Shown here piece by piece: positions 59,491-64,000 of a stretch of DNA of 64,000 bases (within the stretch, counting starts at the first letter, position 1; each line of letters begins with the position of its first letter). A program made the translations under genes and the position numbers. The DNA is from Papaver somniferum (lineage: Eukaryota; Streptophyta; Magnoliopsida; Ranunculales; Papaveraceae): positions 60,183,830-60,247,829 of the forward strand of contig NC_039360.1 in NCBI RefSeq assembly GCF_003573695.1. The letters run 5' to 3'. The notes below the pieces were generated by a model. It was not told the DNA's origin. It saw only the letters and a list, made by a program, of their open reading frames with translations, and did not search any database.

Positions 59491-60249
59491 TGTTAGAGCA
59501 CTGCTTGGTCGAACTCGCAAGCGTTGCTATCTCAAGCTTGTTAGTCAAGTTTAGTTGTCAAAACTATAAATCTTGATTTCTAGTCTACTTATAACTAAGT
59601 CTCGAATTAGGATAGGAAGTGCAGTTGATCATTAGACTTCACGGTGTTCATCAATTGAAGACGAAGAACTACTAAGGGGAGCTTGTGGAATTTCATCAAC
59701 AAAAGGTATGTGGAGACTTGAACTCATCTATCACTCAAAAGTCTATCTACTCTATCTCTTATTGAGACAAAAGTTGTTTAAATATATATACTTCATTATA
59801 CACATTTGATATTTCGAGTTGAGTTTAATTGGCTTACATATTTCTCGAAATATGTGTTGGTAAGCTTTTGCTTTAACCAAGTTCATCTTATATTCTTGGC
59901 GAAAGTCAAAAGATGATCATGTGAAAATCTCATGGTAACATCTTACATGGTTTGTGTGAGACGGTCATTTGGTGTAGACTCGGAATAATTCGTATTGATC
60001 TACCGATCACTTGAAAATTGCTTAGAAGCTAATAGTTTGTGTGAGACAACTATTCCCGTCTTCTGAGGATGTTTCAATGATTGAAATGAGAGTTTAGAAC
60101 AAATTAACCATGATTGGATATATCACAGTATGCGTACTTGTATGCTAACTGTTGCAAGTTATTCCAAGTCCGGGAACGATGGTATGCATACCCGTATGCG
60201 TACTGGTTGGTTAATGAATGTCCGGGAACTGAGTATGCATACCCGTATC
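59491..60249 (+). repeat. TGTTAGAGC-family LTR fragment, plus strand
   Basis: Starts TGTTAGAGCACTGCTTGG and is collinear with the solo LTRs. It contains repeated GTATGCATACCCGTATGC-like segments near 60180-60245. It is cut at about 60250 by the Cassandra element and resumes at 60895. Confidence 0.75.
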
Positions 60250-60894
60250 GGGGCATTAAAACTATGGTTTTCCGAATGGAAAATAAGTAATGGTTTGTCA
60301 TTTCCTAACACCGAGGCCTGATGGGTTCACTTGACTGTATTGTGGGAAAACTTCTCAGTTGAGCGTGCTCGGCTGAGAGTAGTCACATGATGGGTGACCT
60401 CTCATGAAGATGCTGCTGGATGACTGTTGCGGTACCCGTTAAAAACCCCACATCGCCGGATATCAATAATGGATAAGTGGGGACAATATCGGTACATGGT
60501 CGGGTCATTACAAATGGCATCAGAGCCGACGACGGGTCACTTATCGAGGGTGAGAGAGTACGCTAGAAGGATTGGGTCATGTCCTGTTCTCATGAGGGGC
60601 AGGGAACGTCGGAGATCTGGGTTTGAGTATATTCCGAAGCCGAGGACGGCTCCAATTTAAGGTGGTGGTATTTTCATACCCCGATTTCGGCTATAGTTCA
60701 CCGAATTAAAAATAAGTAATAATTTGTCCTTTCCTAACACCGAGGTCTTATGAGTTCACTTGACTATGTCGTGAGAAAAACTTCTCAGTTAAGCGTGCTC
60801 GGCTGAGAGTAGTGGTGCCTGTTATAAACCCCACATGCCGGATAACAACAGTGGCTAAGTGGAGACAATATCGATGGAGGGTCGAGTCATTACA
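60250..60894 (+). mobile_element. Cassandra-type TRIM retrotransposon
   Basis: Two short LTRs (about 60250-60512 and about 60694-60894) end TCATTACA. The first is followed by the methionine-tRNA-type primer site TGGCATCAGAGCC (60515-60527). The LTRs carry 5S rRNA-like sequence, the hallmark of Cassandra. The flanks GTATC (60245-60249) and GTACC (60895-60899) may be a target duplication with one change. No coding capacity, as normal for TRIMs. The 3' LTR has lost about 50 bp. Confidence 0.85.
60357..60399 (+). promoter_or_regulatory. 5S rRNA-derived Pol III promoter in the Cassandra 5' LTR
   Basis: AGTTGAGCGTGCTCGG (60357-60372) corresponds to box A of 5S genes (AGTTAAGCGTGCTTGG), followed by GAGAGTAGT and GATGGGTGACC (60389-60399), the intermediate element region. 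In the 3' LTR box A survives (60787-60802), but the sequence after GAGAGTAGT is deleted. Confidence 0.85.
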
Positions 60895-61019
60895 GTACCA
60901 TAACTATACACGAACTGAATTCCAACATGAACAAGTCTGTAATCTATATTTTAATATAAGAGTTCACGGAAACAAGCGTTGTATGTTATATACAATTTAA
61001 GTTAAAACTGTATAGGCTG
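60895..61019 (+). repeat. Continuation of the plus-strand LTR fragment
   Basis: Sequence after the Cassandra element (GTACCATAACTATACACG) resembles the TGTTAGAGC-family LTR interior. The border with the opposite-strand LTR near 61020 is approximate. Confidence 0.4.
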
Positions 61020-62987
61020 GTTATCGAATCACTTGCTTTTACTTTAATTATAACACACAATTATAATGGGAAAGTAAAATGTAAAGAAAGACACAAATAA
61101 AAAATTTAACGAGGAGTACTGCACTGGTAGAAAAACCACTGACAGAAAAACCTTGAGACATCGTCCAACTTGAACACCATATTGTATTAAACCGCTACAG
61201 ACATTAGCCTATTATCAGACTTCAGACTAGAGTGTAGTTGAGACCCAATCAACCCTTCAAGAAATTCAACTGCATTCATGTTCTTTCCGCCTCTTGGATC
61301 TTGTAAGATATTGCGCACTTGATTCCTTAGATGACGTCCTTTACAGTCTAAGAGTTGCTTCATCCTCGATGAAGACTTTTGATACTGATCCGTCTCTAAT
61401 AAACAAGCATGTTTGATTTTCCTTTCGATCCGTTTCAACCTAGGTTTCAGAATCTGTTTGGAGTGGACAAAGTCCAGCGTAACTAACAAATCCTAAACAC
61501 TAACTCTTAGTTAGCCGAGGAGCCTGGATTACCAGCCACCTCTCAAGAACAATCCAAAAAAAAAAAATCAAAGAAGAGTTTAAATATCTATCTTGAGGAA
61601 TCACAAAGTTTGAGACCAATAAAAATTTGTGATTTTTATCTATCTCATTATAGATCAATAAGAAAAAGATTTGGATTCAAAAAACTATTAGGTAAAACAT
61701 AGTCTAATCGGGCTTCATTTATCCCTAAGTAAAGTCTTCAAAGTCGTAACCTAATTATGTTTCTCTAATTAAACCTAGGTTTTAGAGGGTGACTCTAGCT
61801 TAAAAACTAGAACAAAAGACTGTCATGGATTGAGAAATCCTGTTGCAAGAGTCCCTCTATTTATGGATTTTCAAGGCTCCAGATAGATTAGAATTCAATC
61901 TAGGGTTGCTTGGAATTCAAGCAAACAATTTCTTAGTTTTGATGTAATTCTTATTAAGAATTCATGTAAGCATGTAAGAAGTCTTCCTTGAAATTATACA
62001 GAAGAATATGCATTATGGTCCAGGGTTTAGGAACCATGCACAATAATGGTTCATATCGGCTAAGTAGACTTTGAACTTAAAAGCATATATCGGCGTTCAA
62101 TAACTGCAAAGGCTAATCAATGATCCACAAACACAAAGTGGTTTACTAATTAAAGTTAATTATCTTAGAAGTGTCTATGAGAGTCTTAGCAAAGTCAAAC
62201 ATACTTGTATAATAGTTCGTGGCCTTTTGCTAATACTGAACTGGGTAGTTTTGCAAACCGTCAATTCACGAAAAATAATCAAAGGGTCCGGGTTTTCAAC
62301 CTTGTCAGTTCGTTACCAAAAGACCTGAAGGTTTGCCAACCTATCTAATTCCTGAACTCAGTAGTAAATGGTATGCAAACCGGGTTCGAAAACCTCTGTA
62401 GTTCTTTGAATTCAGACTGAGTTTTGGTAACACAAACTAATGTTTATTAGTTCGTATATCTCATAATTGATTTGAAACTTCCCAATAGCCATTAGTAGTA
62501 TATAATGTTGCTTAGGTAATTTCCAAATGATCAACTTGAAATAAAAATAGTTTGTGAACAATAAACTGTTCTTACTAGTATTATTAAGGATCTGTGAACA
62601 TCCATTAATTGAATCATATTTTGAGAGTTCAACCAAGACAAGCTTGAACTCAAATTTCTTATTTGTAAAATTAAATCTACTAAATTTTCTTATTTGTAAT
62701 ATTAAATCTACTAAAATCAAGAATGGTAAATGTCATGAGTAAATAGGATAGATTAGTTCCACATACTTATTTGTTGATGAAGGTCTCGCAAATTTCTTCG
62801 TTTATTCTCCAGTCTTCAATCTTCGAGAGTTACTCAGTGATGTTTGATACTCAACTGCCATACTATAATCCTATTCTGAGACTTGACTTTAGTAGACTAG
62901 AAATCAAGATATAAGTTTGTACTTTTAACATTGACAACCAGCTTGAGATAAAAAAAGTTCCGAGTTTGACCGAGCGATACTCTAACA
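61020..62987 (-). repeat. TGTTAGAGC-family LTR fragment, minus strand
   Basis: On the minus strand it starts TGTTAGAGTATCGCTCGG (at 62987) and is collinear with the first about 1.9 kb of the solo LTR 49837-47446 (for example CCGCTACAGACATTAGCC at 61191 against 47895). The end portion of the LTR is absent. Confidence 0.7.
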
Positions 62988-63041
62988 CATATTAACAACC
63001 TTATATTGGGTATCTAAGAGAAAAACCACGAGGATGGGAGG
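62988..63041 (+). pseudogene. Gag-like fragment, continuation of 59196-59490
   Basis: TATTAACAACCTTATATTGG and ACCACGAGGATGGGAG match element A at 25320-25370. Confidence 0.65.
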
Positions 63042-64000
63042 TGATAAGTGCATAATTTCCTATACTTTTGTTATCAATTCCATCCTTTTATTTTCTATGT
63101 TTCTTTCATATTACCTTGTATTATTCTTCTTTTTTTGTCTTATTTAGGTAGAATCATCCAAAAAGAGCGAAAAGAGTGTTGAAATGGACACAAACGTGAG
63201 CGTGGACTGAGGACCAAGAGGAAATCGACCAAATTTAGGAATATTCAACTTTATGTTGTATAGAATGAAGAGATGAAAATAGCGCAAAAAAAAATAGGTC
63301 ATTCCGAGTTCGTATGCAAACGTTATGAATAAACAGTTTGAGGAGCAAGTATGACCCAATCCCTACCTATTTCGGGATCTATCTAGGGTAGGGCCGATCC
63401 CCACCTCCAAAAAGTGACGAAAATACTTGCAAATATGGAAAACTTAGTTCCGAAGTATTCCGAAACCTAATATTCTTATGGATATTTAAGGATACTTCCA
63501 TATACTTTTCAAGGAGAGTCGAAACACGTTTTTATCAAGATCCGGAGACGGATAAAAGAAGAAAAAGAGTGAAATCTAGGGTTTTGTATTCTTCCATCAC
63601 CAAATCCATTTCTCTGATTATATCTTATGTATATTACAGGTTTCACTAAATTCATGAGTAGCTATAGTCCTATTTGACCGAGGATGAATTCTAAGTTCTA
63701 AACATGATTTGATTTAGTATATGAATCTATTTTGATTCTTCTTATGATTATCGTTTGTTTCTACAATGATTAATATTTATGATTAATTAATTGATTTACG
63801 AGGCCTACTAAACTGATACCTTGATTGATCTTTTTCTAGTAATTAAAGGGTTAGGATATCCGTAATTGTTGAATAACTCTTACACAAGTAGAAAACGTGA
63901 GACCTTGCAGAGGGATTTTCTGGAGCAATCGCGTGTAGAAACAATACTAGAATGTGGACCTTGCGCTAAGAATCTAACTACTAGGATCAACCTAAGTTAA
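63042..64000 (+). repeat. Start of another A-type LTR, running off the window
   Basis: Begins TGATAAGTGCATAATTTCC and follows the order of the LTR at 2263 (AATAGGTCATTCCGAG; ACACAAGTAGAAAACGTGAG; GGAGCAATCGCGTG; GATCAACCTAAG). The window ends inside it. Confidence 0.85.

Overview
The window is about 65% A+T and reads as nuclear DNA of a eudicot plant. The evidence is one intron-containing host gene with canonical GT-AG introns, Ty1/copia and Ty3/gypsy LTR retrotransposons with plant-type tRNA-Asp-like primer sites, a Cassandra TRIM carrying a 5S rRNA promoter, a Stowaway-like MITE and hAT-like and Harbinger-like debris. The species cannot be fixed from sequence; a poppy-like (Ranunculales) genome is only a guess. 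There are no bacterial operons, rRNA or tRNA genes, or CRISPR arrays.

Left third (2263-28965) is a four-element nest. A non-autonomous Ty3/gypsy-like element (A) has its 5' LTR split by a Ty1/copia element (D, 3624-24924; 5-bp target duplication TCAAT). The matching uninterrupted site survives in A's 3' LTR near 28851-28890. D is itself broken twice by two related non-autonomous Ty3/gypsy elements. B (5869-10992) sits in D's integrase and has no coding capacity, but holds five tRNA-like units with constant A-box/B-box spacing. C (12815-23276, perfect duplication AAGTC) sits in D's RNase H; it has gag and protease, lacks reverse transcriptase and integrase, and carries a spliced gene on the opposite strand. 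B and C share LTR sequence, a TGGCGCTAGAA primer-site motif and a strongly conserved structured non-coding block.

Middle (28966-42714): a solo LTR (31049-33301), a terminal-inverted-repeat element full of CGGCATGGT hairpins (33361-34530), and the one confidently modelled host gene. That gene is a five-exon minus-strand gene (36180-40958) encoding a 638-residue protein that resembles vasculin/GPBP1, with a CT-rich 5' leader reaching about 41950.

Right third (42715-64000) is another retrotransposon graveyard: an old copia-type element (LTR starts at 42715 and 51603) interrupted by a 3.6-kb segment holding an unidentified multi-exon minus-strand gene, by a solo LTR with a perfect ACATG duplication (47446-49837) and by a fragment of a plant reverse-transcriptase-like gene. 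It is followed by a second A-type element (54499-58485) with a hAT-like MITE in its 3' LTR, an oppositely oriented pair of LTR fragments flanking a Cassandra TRIM (60250-60894), and the start of another A-type LTR at 63042 that runs off the window.
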